Part shown: positions 43,065 through 51,771 of the stretch, in pieces
Layout of the letters: every line of letters starts with the position of its first letter
Position numbering within the stretch: position 1 is the stretch's first letter
From: Agathobaculum sp. Marseille-P7918
Lineage (GTDB): Bacteria > Bacillota > Clostridia > Oscillospirales > Butyricicoccaceae
Direction of reading: 5' to 3'
Length of the DNA stretch: 64,000 nucleotides
Assembly: GCF_900625105.1 (NCBI RefSeq)
Contig: NZ_UYYD01000001.1
Span: 248,001-312,000 of the forward strand
Position numbers and translations under genes: made by a program
The notes under the pieces: generated by a model
Databases searched by the model: none
Told to the model about the DNA's origin: nothing
What the model saw: the letters and a program-made list of their open reading frames with translations, nothing else

Positions 43065-45167
43065 TTATTCCCGCCGAATCTGCCCATTCCGCAATGCAAC
43101 CACAACAGAGATTTTTTTCGTATCGCCGCGGTCAAATGCGATCTCACAAATATCACCGCTGCGGCTGACCAATGTACCCGGGCCGAACGCCTGATGGACC
43201 AGCCGAACCCCGGGGAAATAATCCTTGGCAATGGCACGGATACGGCTCTCGTCCGGTTTGTGCACGACAGCAGCCTTTTTGATTTCGGTCGCGGGTTGTT
43301 GTCTCGGCTCGGCTTTGGACGGAAAAATCTCCTGCGCAAAGCTGGATTCCAACCCGGCCTTACGAAAGGTCATAATGGCAAGCTCCCTTTTGGCCCGCGT
43401 CAGCCCAACATAGAACAGCCGTCGTTCTTCTTCATAAGCGTCGAGCTGCGCCTGTTCCGCGTTCGGCTCGGGCAGGACCTTGGGCAGCAAACCGTCTGCC
43501 ACATCCATCAGAATGACCCTGTCGTATTCCAGTCCCTTACTGGAATGGATGGTGGAAAGCACAAACGGACAGTCCTCTCCCGTTCCGCCGCGCAGCACTA
43601 CCTCCCGCAGCTCTTCCAACCGTTCAAGCAATCGCTCCGGCGTGGGTTCCTGCGCGCCCAGCGCCTCCAAAATATCCGCTTTGGTCAGGTCACCGCCCCG
43701 CCCTTCCAGATATTCTCCGTATCCCATAAAATGCACGATGCGGTAAACCGCTCTGTCTGCCCGCTCCCGCAGCAGGTTATTGAGATGCGTCTGCAACGCC
43801 CTGCACTGCTTTTGCGTCCACGGAGAAGCCGCAGAAGAAGCAGCGATGCACTCCAGAATCGTTCTGCCTTCTTTTTCCGCGTGATCCGCTGCGATCTGCG
43901 CCATGACTTTACTGATCCCTGCGTTCAGCTTATAATACAGGCTTAAAAACAGCTCGCCGTCATTTTGATTGCGCGCAAAACGAATGATATCCGTGATATC
44001 GCGCACGACACGGTTGGAGAAAAACAGGCTCTCGACCTGCCGGCAGCGGTACGGGATGCCAAGGCGATCCATCCGGTCAATGAGCGGCAGCGCGCTGTCG
44101 TTATCCCGGTACAAAACCGCCGTTTCCTCGGTACAATTTTCCGCCAGCTTGCAGAGATAGGCATACTGCTTCTGCCGGTCATACACCGAACACGCCCGCA
44201 CCGCCGGACCGCTGCCCTGCGTAGCCTTCATATGTTTTGGGCGACGGTTGTGATTTTTCTGAATAAACCGGTCGGCTGCCGCCACAATTTGCTGCGTAGA
44301 ACGGTAATTTTGCTCCATGTACAGCACTTTTGCTTTCGGATACACGGTATAGAATTCGGTCAGTGCCTGCGGATAAGCCGCCCGGAAACCGTAAATACTC
44401 TGGTCTTCGTCACCGACCATAAACAGATTGCCGCTCTGCCCAGCCAGCAGCCGAATGATGGTATGCTGGATTTTTGAAGTATCCTGCGCTTCGTCCACGC
44501 AGAAATATTGATATCTTGCCTGCACCGCATGCAGAATTTGCGGATACCGGCACAAAATCCGCAGCGCGTACACCATCTGGTCATCATAGTCCATCCACTG
44601 CCGTTCGCGCAGCGCCTGACCGTAGGCATCGAAAAACGCGGCGAAATCGATCCCTTCCACTTCGACCGCGGACAGCTCCTCCCGTTTTAGCATCTGGTTT
44701 TTGGCATAGGTGATAGCGGTTTGCAGCGCCTTGATCGTGCTTTCGGTGGCAAACTCTTTGCTTTGCGCCCGGTAGATCTCACCCAGAAGCGCGCTTTTTT
44801 GTGCGCCATCCTCGATCAGTCGAAACGCGGTACGCCCCAGTGTTCGCTCATAATATCGAATGATCCGGCTGCATACCCCGTTGATGGTGCGAAATTCCAG
44901 CCGCTGCGCCTGTTCCGCGCCGAAAAAGGCGGCGTACCGCGCCTGCATATCCCGCGCGGCCGCCACTGTATAAGTCATAGTCAAAATACGCTCAGGCGGA
45001 ATACCCCGCACATAGCACATATAGCCAAGGCGGGTCACCAACACCGTGGTCTTGCCGCTGCCCGGCACCGCCAGCAGAAGGACCGGTCCGTCCACCGTCT
45101 GCACCGCCGTCTCCTGCTGTGCATCCAGAGAAATGGGAAATTGTGTTTTGAATTGTGAATACTCCAT
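43065..45167 (-). CDS. UvrD/PcrA-like 3'-5' DNA helicase
   Basis: 700-residue superfamily 1 helicase. Motif I is AVPGSGKTT near residue 33; motif II FCVDEAQDTS; motif III MVGDEDQSIYGFR; motif IV region VLYMEQNYRST; motif V STIHSSKGLEYDRVILMD; motif VI FYVGLTRAK. These establish a UvrD/PcrA/Rep-type unwinding motor for DNA repair or recombination. The C-terminus carries a short domain (VHQAFGPGTLVSRSGDICEIAFDRGDT style) as seen in PcrA. Start at 45167 (MEYSQFKTQF) just before the yaaA stop, so it is coupled to yaaA. Slightly shorter than PcrA (about 740). Confidence 0.92.
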   Translation of the reverse strand: MEYSQFKTQFPISLDAQQETAVQTVDGPVLLLAVPGSGKTTVLVTRLGYMCYVRGIPPERILTMTYTVAAARDMQARYAAFFGAEQAQRLEFRTINGVCSRIIRYYERTLGRTAFRLIEDGAQKSALLGEIYRAQSKEFATESTIKALQTAITYAKNQMLKREELSAVEVEGIDFAAFFDAYGQALRERQWMDYDDQMVYALRILCRYPQILHAVQARYQYFCVDEAQDTSKIQHTIIRLLAGQSGNLFMVGDEDQSIYGFRAAYPQALTEFYTVYPKAKVLYMEQNYRSTQQIVAAADRFIQKNHNRRPKHMKATQGSGPAVRACSVYDRQKQYAYLCKLAENCTEETAVLYRDNDSALPLIDRMDRLGIPYRCRQVESLFFSNRVVRDITDIIRFARNQNDGELFLSLYYKLNAGISKVMAQIAADHAEKEGRTILECIAASSAASPWTQKQCRALQTHLNNLLRERADRAVYRIVHFMGYGEYLEGRGGDLTKADILEALGAQEPTPERLLERLEELREVVLRGGTGEDCPFVLSTIHSSKGLEYDRVILMDVADGLLPKVLPEPNAEQAQLDAYEEERRLFYVGLTRAKRELAIMTFRKAGLESSFAQEIFPSKAEPRQQPATEIKKAAVVHKPDESRIRAIAKDYFPGVRLVHQAFGPGTLVSRSGDICEIAFDRGDTKKISVVVALRNGQIRRE

Positions 45168-45168
45168 A

Positions 45169-45933
45169 TTATTCCTCGGAATCCTGTGACTTTTTCTGCA
45201 AAAACACATAGGTGCTTTCGTCCGAATGCGCCGGGGAAAAGACGTAGTTCAAACAGGCAAAGTCCTTCATCGCTTCTGGGCTTTTGGCATTCGCTTCCGC
45301 AAGATAACGCACCATCTCGCCGCGCGCCATTTTGCACAGCGTGCCTTTCTCTACGACTTTGCCGTCTTTCTCCTCGCCGAAAACACAGGTGATAAAACGT
45401 GTCCCCGGCTTCTGATGTCGCGAAACGCACACACTGTATTCCTTGGACGCGAGATTGATGATGCAGTCGGTCTCCTGATACAGCTGGTCCGCAATAGCGC
45501 TGCCCCAAAACCCATACAGGTCTTTTGCGCCTTCGATCGGCAGTTTCGCCTGCATCTCCAACCGATATGGCGTCACCCCGTCAAATGGGCGCACCACGCC
45601 ATACAGGCCAGATAAAATGCGCAAATGTTCCTGCACATAAATAAGTTGCTCGTCCGTAAACACACCGGGCGCCATGTACTGATACTGGATGCCCTCATAG
45701 GACAAAATTGCCGGTGTAAGACGGATACGCAGGTCACTGTTGTGCAAGCGCTCCACATTGAGCGCCGCGATGGCATCATTGCACTTCCAAAGCCGCTTTA
45801 ACTCATCATAGGACATGGAGGCAAGCTTGTCATAAAGCACTTCCGCCCTGTCAATCATGCATGGCAGGTCGTGCCACGCCAGCGTGTCCGTGTCCACACG
45901 CATTTTTTTCGCCGGTGAAATAATAATCCGCAT
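45169..45933 (-). CDS. yaaA: Peroxide stress protein YaaA (DUF328 family)
   Basis: 254-residue DNA-binding-type protein of the YaaA family, linked to lowering free iron during peroxide stress. Characteristic motifs are MRIIISPAKKM at the N-terminus, LYGVVRPFDGVTPYRLEM near residue 118, KDLYGFWG near 142 and INLASKEYS near 163. Start at 45933. It precedes the helicase gene by one base and follows bcp on the same strand, giving an oxidative-stress flavour to this run. Confidence 0.93.
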   Translation of the reverse strand: MRIIISPAKKMRVDTDTLAWHDLPCMIDRAEVLYDKLASMSYDELKRLWKCNDAIAALNVERLHNSDLRIRLTPAILSYEGIQYQYMAPGVFTDEQLIYVQEHLRILSGLYGVVRPFDGVTPYRLEMQAKLPIEGAKDLYGFWGSAIADQLYQETDCIINLASKEYSVCVSRHQKPGTRFITCVFGEEKDGKVVEKGTLCKMARGEMVRYLAEANAKSPEAMKDFACLNYVFSPAHSDESTYVFLQKKSQDSEE

Positions 45934-46011
45934 TTTGTTTCTTACTCCATTTGGTTGTGCCTGTTCAGCAGAATGAAACAGACCCACGCTGCTGTCAATC
46001 TGCCTTTTCCG

Positions 46012-46473
46012 TCATTCTCCGGCCAGATACGCCAGAATGTCCGCCGCGTTGGTGTCCGGCTTCACCTTGGGCATCACCTTTTCAATGACGCCCTCTTCGT
46101 TGATGAGATACGTCGTGCGCACCACGCCCATGCTCACCTTACCGTAAAGCTTCTTTTCCTGCCACACATCATATGCCTGAATCGCCTGCAATTCCGGATC
46201 GGAAAGCAGGATAAACGGCAGCTCATGTTTCTGCGCAAATTTCAAGTGCGAGGCAACCGAATCCTTGCTGATCCCAATGACGGCCACATTCTTTGCCTCA
46301 AACGCGCTGTAATTCTGGGCGAACGCACAGGCCTGACGAGTGCAGCCGGGCGTGTTATCACGGGGATAGAAATATAACACCACTTTTCTGCCCAGAAAGT
46401 CCGACAGACTGACCAGGTTTCCTTCCTTGTCGGGCAGCGTAAACGCCGGGGCTTTCATGCCAACTTCCAGCAT
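46012..46473 (-). CDS. bcp: Thioredoxin-dependent peroxiredoxin, Bcp type
   Basis: 153-residue peroxiredoxin of the Bcp/PrxQ group, reducing hydroperoxides with thioredoxin. The peroxidatic Cys44 lies in YPRDNTPGCTRQACAF and a resolving Cys49 follows five residues on, the PrxQ pattern. The fold motif LPDKEGNLVSLSDFLGRKVV is at the start. AAAGGAG precedes the ATG. Promoter TTGACG-17-TATAAT at 46557-46585. Confidence 0.95.
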   Translation of the reverse strand: MLEVGMKAPAFTLPDKEGNLVSLSDFLGRKVVLYFYPRDNTPGCTRQACAFAQNYSAFEAKNVAVIGISKDSVASHLKFAQKHELPFILLSDPELQAIQAYDVWQEKKLYGKVSMGVVRTTYLINEEGVIEKVMPKVKPDTNAADILAYLAGE

Positions 46474-46556
46474 TAAACATTCTCCTTTTTTAATAACAGT
46501 GTATTCCGCGCAGACAAGTTTTCATCCGCACGACTGAATTTCTCCTATACTTCTCC

Positions 46557-46585
46557 ATTATAATCAGCACACTGCGCTTCGTCAA
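46557..46585 (-). promoter_or_regulatory. bcp promoter
   Basis: TTGACG (46580-46585), 17-bp spacer, TATAAT (46557-46562) on the minus strand, about 84 bases before the start. Confidence 0.8.
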
Positions 46586-46664
46586 CGCGTTCTTGCCGTT
46601 CATTTTTGCCCCTCTCCCTGTCTTTTCCGTGTACGCTTTTCCCGCCGCGCGGCGAATAGGAGCA

Positions 46665-46699
46665 GCAAAAAAGACGGCGGTCTGAACGACCAGCCGTCT
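46665..46699 (-). terminator. Terminator after the small lipoprotein gene
   Basis: Stem AGACGGC with inner GGTC/GACC pairing around GTTCA, followed on the minus strand by TTTTTTGC. Confidence 0.88.
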
Positions 46700-46706
46700 C
46701 TTGCTA

Positions 46707-46883
46707 TCAAAATAAGTTTTCTTCGCGCCACTCGCGATCCGCATCTATCACGGCCTGACGCGCTTCCTCATATTCCTCCTTGCTGACGCCCGGCATCGGA
46801 CTGCCGGAAGAAGAAGAGCCGCAAGCGGACAAGAGGCTTGCGCAAATGCAAGCGAGAACACAAAGTGCGATAAACTTTTTCAT
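46707..46883 (-). CDS. Small lipoprotein, 58 residues
   Basis: Encodes a 58-residue lipoprotein: signal MKKFIALCVLACICASLL with lipobox LLSAC (Cys21), a Ser/Gly linker, then a short charged helix (KEEYEEARQAVIDADREW). No family recognised. GTTGGGGG upstream is a weak ribosome site. It lies 19 bases downstream of a second lipoprotein gene on the same strand and shares its terminator, so the two form an operon. Confidence 0.75.
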   Translation of the reverse strand: MKKFIALCVLACICASLLSACGSSSSGSPMPGVSKEEYEEARQAVIDADREWREENLF

Positions 46884-46902
46884 GCCGACTTATCCCCCAA
46901 CA

Positions 46903-47355
46903 TTACTGAAAGAAACCGTTTTCCGAATCCCATGTACCCGAACTCCACCCATCTTCCAGACTCTGATAGTTGTCATAGGAATTCCGATCATTTTCGTACA
47001 GGTAGTCCTCGAAATCATCATCCGAGCTGTAACTATCGTCTCCAACAAACCCATTTTCCGAATCCCACTCACCGGAGTTCCATCCCTCTTCCAGATCCTG
47101 ATAGAACTCATACGAATCCGGATCGTTATCCTTCAGATAATCCTCAAAAGAATAATCCTCCGAATCAATGTCGGAAGAACTGCTGCCAGAATACGAACCC
47201 GAGCTGGTGCCGGAAGAACCTGAATAGGAAGAACCGGTATCCGAAGTCGTTTCCTGTTCCGGCTCGGTCGTTGCCGTCTCATCGGTACCGCCGCAAGCCG
47301 CAAGCGTCCAAACCAGACTTGCCGCAAGAAGCATACCTATCATCTTTTTGTACAT
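46903..47355 (-). CDS. Lipoprotein with a duplicated acidic/aromatic repeat
   Basis: 150-residue lipoprotein: signal peptide with lipobox TLAAC (Cys21), Thr/Glu and Ser/Gly-rich linker (about 25-65), then two copies of a 36-residue unit. Copy 1 (about 68-103) reads SFEDYLKDNDPDSYEFYQ... and copy 2 (about 113-148) DFEDYLYENDRNSYDNYQ..., both ending in a GW.SG.WDSENGF block. The units are acidic and aromatic with no catalytic motif. Function unknown; the paired small lipoprotein gene follows. Promoter TTGACA-17-AATACT at 47411-47439. Confidence 0.8.
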   Translation of the reverse strand: MYKKMIGMLLAASLVWTLAACGGTDETATTEPEQETTSDTGSSYSGSSGTSSGSYSGSSSSDIDSEDYSFEDYLKDNDPDSYEFYQDLEEGWNSGEWDSENGFVGDDSYSSDDDFEDYLYENDRNSYDNYQSLEDGWSSGTWDSENGFFQ

Positions 47356-47410
47356 GGTTTACCCGCCTTTCAAATTTACCTTGATGCAGTTGACTTATAC
47401 TGCTTCTTTC

Positions 47411-47439
47411 AGTATTGCACGAATATTGAAAAATGTCAA
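47411..47439 (-). promoter_or_regulatory. Promoter of the lipoprotein pair
   Basis: TTGACA (47434-47439), 17-bp spacer, AATACT (47411-47416) on the minus strand. Confidence 0.7.
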
Positions 47440-47531
47440 TTTCCTCTATATTACCTTATATCTTCCAATCGCTTTTATATTTATTTGTTTTCCGTTTTTT
47501 CCCTCTTTTTCACCTTTTCTGCGATAAACAA

Positions 47532-47564
47532 AAGACCTAAGGTATCGAAAATACCTTAGGTCTT
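47532..47564 (-). terminator. rpsB-tsf terminator
   Basis: Fourteen-base stem around CGAAA, followed on the minus strand by TTTGTTTA. Confidence 0.82.
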
Positions 47565-47624
47565 CATCATATGCTGTTTCAGTAAGAAGAATGGATTCCG
47601 TCTGCATCAGACAGAACAGCCATC

Positions 47625-48557
47625 TTACTTAGCCATGGAAGCAACTTCTGCTGCGAAGTCGTCCTGCTTCTTCTCAATGCCTTCGCCCTTCTCAAAGCGT
47701 ACGCACTTGACCAGCTTGATCTCGCCGCCCAGTTCCTTGGCAACCGCTTCGATATGCTTCTCAACAGAGATCTTGTTCTCCTTAACGAAAGCCTGCTGCA
47801 GGAGGCAGTTCTCCTCGTAGTACTTGCCGATGCGGCCTTCTACCATCTTGTGGATGATCTGCTCCGGCTTCGGCTTTGCAGCGGTCTTGTTCTCCTCGAG
47901 CGCCTGTACCAGCAGGATTTCCTTCTCCTTGGCCAGAGTCGCTTCGTCTACATCGGACTTGTCCAGGAAGGACGGGTTCATCGCAGCAGCCTGCATGCCG
48001 ATATCCTTGCCCAGTTCCTTAACGGTCGCGTTGTCCTTGAGGTTATCGGAAACCTGCAGGCCAACCAGAACGCCGATCACGCCGCCCATGTGGTTGTACG
48101 CAACGTTGACGGTGGAGTCGTCGAAGCGCTCGAAACGACGGATCTGGATGTTCTCGCCGATGGTGAGCACCTTCTCCTGCAGCACTTCCTGAACGGTCAG
48201 GTCGCCCATCTTGCAAGCCTTCAGGGCTTCGACATCCGCCGGAGCGTCCTTCATAACAACGCCGGCCAGATCTGCAACGAACTGCTGGAAATCCGCATTC
48301 TTCGCAACGAAGTCGGTCTCGGAGTTTACTTCGATGATTGCGCCTACGCCGCAGTCATCGCAAACCGTTGCGCAGACAACGCCTTCCGCCGCGATGCGGT
48401 CAGCCTTCTTGGCAGCCTTAGCCAGGCCCTTCTCACGCAGGATCTCGATCGCCTTGTCGAAGTCGCCATCCGCCTCGGTCAGCGCCTTCTTGCAGTCCAT
48501 CATGCCTACGTTGGTCATTTCACGGAGCTTCTTTACGTCAGCAGCAGTAAAAGCCAT
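47625..48557 (-). CDS. tsf: Translation elongation factor Ts
   Basis: 310-residue nucleotide-exchange factor for EF-Tu. N-terminal UBA-like domain with MAFTAADVKKLREMTNVGMMDCKKAL; the core signature EVNSETDFVAKN near residue 80; second half of the dimerisation domain with LVQALEENKTAAKPK and MVEGRIGKYYEENCLL. Start at 48557 following TTGGAGG. It sits downstream of rpsB across a 131-base spacer with a large hairpin. Confidence 0.97.
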   Translation of the reverse strand: MAFTAADVKKLREMTNVGMMDCKKALTEADGDFDKAIEILREKGLAKAAKKADRIAAEGVVCATVCDDCGVGAIIEVNSETDFVAKNADFQQFVADLAGVVMKDAPADVEALKACKMGDLTVQEVLQEKVLTIGENIQIRRFERFDDSTVNVAYNHMGGVIGVLVGLQVSDNLKDNATVKELGKDIGMQAAAMNPSFLDKSDVDEATLAKEKEILLVQALEENKTAAKPKPEQIIHKMVEGRIGKYYEENCLLQQAFVKENKISVEKHIEAVAKELGGEIKLVKCVRFEKGEGIEKKQDDFAAEVASMAK

Positions 48558-48595
48558 TTTATATTCCTCCAAATCAAGTTTTTTCAACAAAGCCA

Positions 48596-48665
48596 CAGGG
48601 CGCGACAGCCCGACGCACCGCTACACGGCCAAAACCGGACGGCGCGCCGGGGGCGTCGCGCCCTG
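48596..48665 (-). repeat. Large GC-rich hairpin in the rpsB-tsf spacer
   Basis: Eleven-base closing stem (48596-48606 and 48655-48665) around a GC-rich structured interior. No T-run follows on the minus strand, so attenuation, processing or differential stability rather than full termination is likely. Confidence 0.6.
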
Positions 48666-48688
48666 CGGAAATATTACAATATCAGAAA

Positions 48689-49426
48689 TTACGCCTCGGT
48701 CTTCGCGTCAGCCTCGTCAGCCTTCGCCTCAACCTCGAGCTGCTCGCCCTGCTTGCCTTCCAGAACAGCGTTTGCCATGGTCTGGGAGATCAGCTTGATG
48801 GCGCGGATTGCGTCGTCGTTGCCCGGGATGACGTAGTCGATCTCGTCCGGATCGCAGTTGGTGTCAACGATTGCAACGATCGGGATACCCAGCTTGCGAG
48901 CCTCTGCGATCGCGTTCTTCTCCTTGCGGGAGTCAACCACGAACAGAGCGCCCGGGAGCTTCTTCATTTCCTTAACGCCGCCGAGGTACTTCTCGAGCTT
49001 GGCGATTTCGAGCTGGAGCTTGATAACTTCCTTCTTGGGAAGCAGATCAAAGGTGCCGTCCGCCTGCATCTTCTGCAGCTGGTTCAGACGGGCAATACGG
49101 GTGCGCATGGTCTTGAAGTTGGTCAGCATGCCGCCCAGCCAACGAGCGTTGACGTAGAACTGACCGCAGCGCTCAGCCTCTTCCTTGATCGCGTCCTGCG
49201 CCTGCTTCTTGGTGCCGACAAACAGGATGGACTCACCAGCAGCAGCCATATCGCGCACGAAGAAGTAAGCTTCCTCGAGCTTCTTTACGGTCTTCTGCAG
49301 GTCAATGATATAGATACCATTGCGCTCGGTGAAGATGTAGGTTGCCATCTTCGGGTTCCAGCGGCGGGTCTGATGGCCGAAGTGTACGCCGGCCTCCAGA
49401 AGCTGCTTCATAGAGATTACTGCCAT
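48689..49426 (-). CDS. rpsB: 30S ribosomal protein S2
   Basis: 245-residue S2 of the small subunit. Signatures: [27 protein letters not shown] at the start in part (VHFGHQ), [13 protein letters not shown] near residue 95, and the [26 protein letters not shown] region near 178. AAGGAGG precedes the ATG at 49426. It leads the rpsB-tsf operon from a consensus promoter 117-145 bases upstream. Confidence 0.97.
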   Translation of the reverse strand: MAVISMKQLLEAGVHFGHQTRRWNPKMATYIFTERNGIYIIDLQKTVKKLEEAYFFVRDMAAAGESILFVGTKKQAQDAIKEEAERCGQFYVNARWLGGMLTNFKTMRTRIARLNQLQKMQADGTFDLLPKKEVIKLQLEIAKLEKYLGGVKEMKKLPGALFVVDSRKEKNAIAEARKLGIPIVAIVDTNCDPDEIDYVIPGNDDAIRAIKLISQTMANAVLEGKQGEQLEVEAKADEADAKTEA

Positions 49427-49542
49427 TTTTCTTTTCCTCCTTGGTTGTTTCCTCCACCCCTGATCATCTGACAGCGGCAACCGGCCAAAATGACCCGTCA
49501 CCGGCCGCTTTCATCACGAGGTGTGCGAATTCGTGCTTTAAC

Positions 49543-49571
49543 AGTATACGCCGCACGCAAGACTTTGTCAA
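49543..49571 (-). promoter_or_regulatory. rpsB-tsf promoter
   Basis: TTGACA (49566-49571), 17-bp spacer, TATACT (49543-49548) on the minus strand. The mRNA leader of about 110 bases contains GGCCGG-type inverted repeats that may serve S2 autoregulation. Confidence 0.85.
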
Positions 49572-49578
49572 TCATTTT

Positions 49579-50514
49579 TTATGCTTTCGCAGAATTTTCC
49601 GCGATTTTTCGCAAATTTTTGTCTTCTGTCTGATCACTGTCCCCGCCAAGCAGGACCATCGCCGCGACGATCAGCGCAATGCCGCCGAAATCCATGCCGC
49701 CCAGCGGCACACCGAGCCAAACCACGCTCAGCACAGCCGAGGCGACCGGTTCCACAGACGCCAAAATGCTGCCCTTTGCCGCGCCGATGCGGCGAACGCC
49801 CTCCAGATAGCAGCAAAACGCGCAGATCGTGCCGAAAACGATAATGTACAGCATCCCCATCACGGTGACCCAATCCCACTGGCCCACCACATGCCATGGC
49901 TGAAAAATCACGCAAAGCCCCAGCCCGCCGATCAGCATGCCGAAGCCCGTGACCGGCATGGTACCGTACTGTGCAATCAACCCGCGCGGCTGCACACTGT
50001 ACACCGCAATCGACGCCGCTGCCAGCACGCACCAAAACAGCGCCTTTGGTGACAGCGCCAGCTGAGACGGATCACCATGCGTTGCCAGCAAAAACGCGCC
50101 GCCCATCGCACACGCCACTGCGATCAGTTCCTTCCGCGTCGGCATCCGCTTCTCACGCAGCGCCAGCCAAAGCAGTACGATCGCCGGACCGGTATATTGC
50201 AGGGTGGTCGCGGTGGCCGCGTTGGACAGTTCGATCGAGCGGAAATAGGAATACTGGCACATCGCCATGCCGAATACGGCAAACACCAGGATCGAACCGA
50301 CGCTTCTGCGCGACCGGAACAGCCGTACCGCACCGCCGCGCATGCGCCCGAGCGAATACAGCACCAGCAGCAGACCCGCCATCGTCAGGCGCACAGAAAC
50401 CAGCCAGTCCGCATCCAATCCGCGGTGCTGGAACAGATACTGCCCGCACGCACCGGAAAACGCCCAGCAGATCGCGCCAAACACCGTTAAAAGATATCCC
50501 GTTTTGTTTTTCAT
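49579..50514 (-). CDS. EamA/DMT family transporter
   Basis: 311-residue membrane protein with ten hydrophobic segments in two EamA repeats (about 5-140 and 155-295). Typical motifs: TLQYTGPAIVLLWLAL in repeat 1 and VEPVASAVLSVVWLGV in repeat 2. Exports or imports metabolites such as amino acids; the substrate cannot be predicted. Ribosome site is weak. Lies downstream of the YlmC-type gene on the same strand. Confidence 0.88.
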   Translation of the reverse strand: MKNKTGYLLTVFGAICWAFSGACGQYLFQHRGLDADWLVSVRLTMAGLLLVLYSLGRMRGGAVRLFRSRRSVGSILVFAVFGMAMCQYSYFRSIELSNAATATTLQYTGPAIVLLWLALREKRMPTRKELIAVACAMGGAFLLATHGDPSQLALSPKALFWCVLAAASIAVYSVQPRGLIAQYGTMPVTGFGMLIGGLGLCVIFQPWHVVGQWDWVTVMGMLYIIVFGTICAFCCYLEGVRRIGAAKGSILASVEPVASAVLSVVWLGVPLGGMDFGGIALIVAAMVLLGGDSDQTEDKNLRKIAENSAKA

Positions 50515-50585
50515 GTTTCTCTGCTCTTTTCCCCGATTTTTCTCGCTTTCCTATCCTATCACAACAGAATCACTTTTTCCACCCG

Positions 50586-50825
50586 TTACGGATGAAATTT
50601 TACCAGAATATAATCCTCCCCCAGCGTTTCGATGCATCGCCAGGGGATCTCCTGATCCTGCTTTGAAAACATGCCCAGCAAGCCGCCCTGACCGGGCACC
50701 ACGATCGCGGTGATCTGACCGCACACCGGGTCGAATACCAGATCGCTCACCTCGCCCAGCCGCGCCCCGTCGCACAGGTTGATTACCTCGCGGCAATGCA
50801 GTTCGGAAAATCGCATCAGACCCAT
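50586..50825 (-). CDS. YlmC/YmxH family sporulation protein
   Basis: 79-residue PRC-barrel protein (MRFSELHCREVINLCDGARLG, SDLVFDPVCGQITAIVVPG, EIPWRCIETLGEDYILV). In Bacilli YlmC and YmxH genes are transcribed in sporulation; the role is unclear. The ATG at 50825 follows GGGAGAG, four bases after the deacetylase stop, so it is coupled to that gene. Confidence 0.88.
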   Translation of the reverse strand: MGLMRFSELHCREVINLCDGARLGEVSDLVFDPVCGQITAIVVPGQGGLLGMFSKQDQEIPWRCIETLGEDYILVKFHP

Positions 50826-50829
50826 GTTA

Positions 50830-51687
50830 TCACTCTCCCAGTGCTCTTGCGAGAAAATGCTCCGTGCTTTCTCCTGCCCCACGGTTATATCGCCCCATTT
50901 CATATAGGCATGCCGGATCATCCGTCACCAGATTCATGCGCTCCTCGCAGCCCAGTGTGCACAAAAACCCCATGTCCTGCAAAATGCGTTCGCTCTCTTC
51001 CGAGCAGGCGCCAAAGGGATAAGTATAGCAGGTCGGCGCGGGCAGCCCAGCTTCCGTCAGCATCTCCTGCGTCTGCTCGGTATCCTCACGCAGCAGGGCT
51101 TCGTAACTGCTTTCATCCTCGCCGCGCCGGCGCAGACAGCCGCGCCGCTCGCCGTATTCATGCAGATTCCACGAATGATTCTGCACTTCGAACACATCCT
51201 GCATTTCCGCCAGCCGCTCAAGCCTCAGATGCGACCAGTAAGCGTTTTCCACCCCGTTTTCCGTATACTGCGCGGTCTGGCTGCCGATGACGGATATCAC
51301 CGCCCGCATCCCGCGCTGCTCGAGCAGCGGATACGCGTAAACATAATTGTTATAGTAGCCGTCATCAAAAGTGATCATCACCGGCTTTTCCGGCAGCGGC
51401 ACGCCGTCATTTACATACGCCAGCAGATCCGCCACCGTCACGGTCTGATAGCCGCGCGTCTGGAGCGCATCCAGATCGGCGGCGAGCACTTCCGGTGAAA
51501 CCACATATTGTCCCTGCCGCGCGCTGTCTTTGAGGATGCTGTGATACATCAGGATCGGAACCTGCACGCCTTGCTGCTCCGCGAGCGTCATTACCGCTTT
51601 GCTGCGGCCGAGCAGCCCCAACGCAAACCCTAGTGCCAACACCGTACACACCGCCTGCAACGCCGTATGCCGGAATCCCAACTTCAA
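50830..51687 (-). CDS. Polysaccharide deacetylase (NodB-fold)
   Basis: 285-residue membrane-anchored deacetylase, predicted to remove acetyl groups from peptidoglycan or another wall glycan. One N-terminal membrane segment (about 7-25), then the NodB domain: MT1 TFDDGYY near residue 115, MT2-like NHSWNLHEYG near 168, MT3-like YPFGACSEES near 223. Start set at TTG (51687), since GGGGAGGGG lies six to seven bases upstream; an ATG 24 bases further up lacks a ribosome site. Operon with YlmC/YmxH suggests a sporulation or envelope role. Confidence 0.85.
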   Translation of the reverse strand: MKLGFRHTALQAVCTVLALGFALGLLGRSKAVMTLAEQQGVQVPILMYHSILKDSARQGQYVVSPEVLAADLDALQTRGYQTVTVADLLAYVNDGVPLPEKPVMITFDDGYYNNYVYAYPLLEQRGMRAVISVIGSQTAQYTENGVENAYWSHLRLERLAEMQDVFEVQNHSWNLHEYGERRGCLRRRGEDESSYEALLREDTEQTQEMLTEAGLPAPTCYTYPFGACSEESERILQDMGFLCTLGCEERMNLVTDDPACLYEMGRYNRGAGESTEHFLARALGE

Positions 51688-51771
51688 AAAAATCCCCTCC
51701 CCGGACTGCATTTCAGATCAGTTTATGTCCGGAAAGGGGCAAATATGCGGTTGTTGCAGCAAAGCCGCGCG

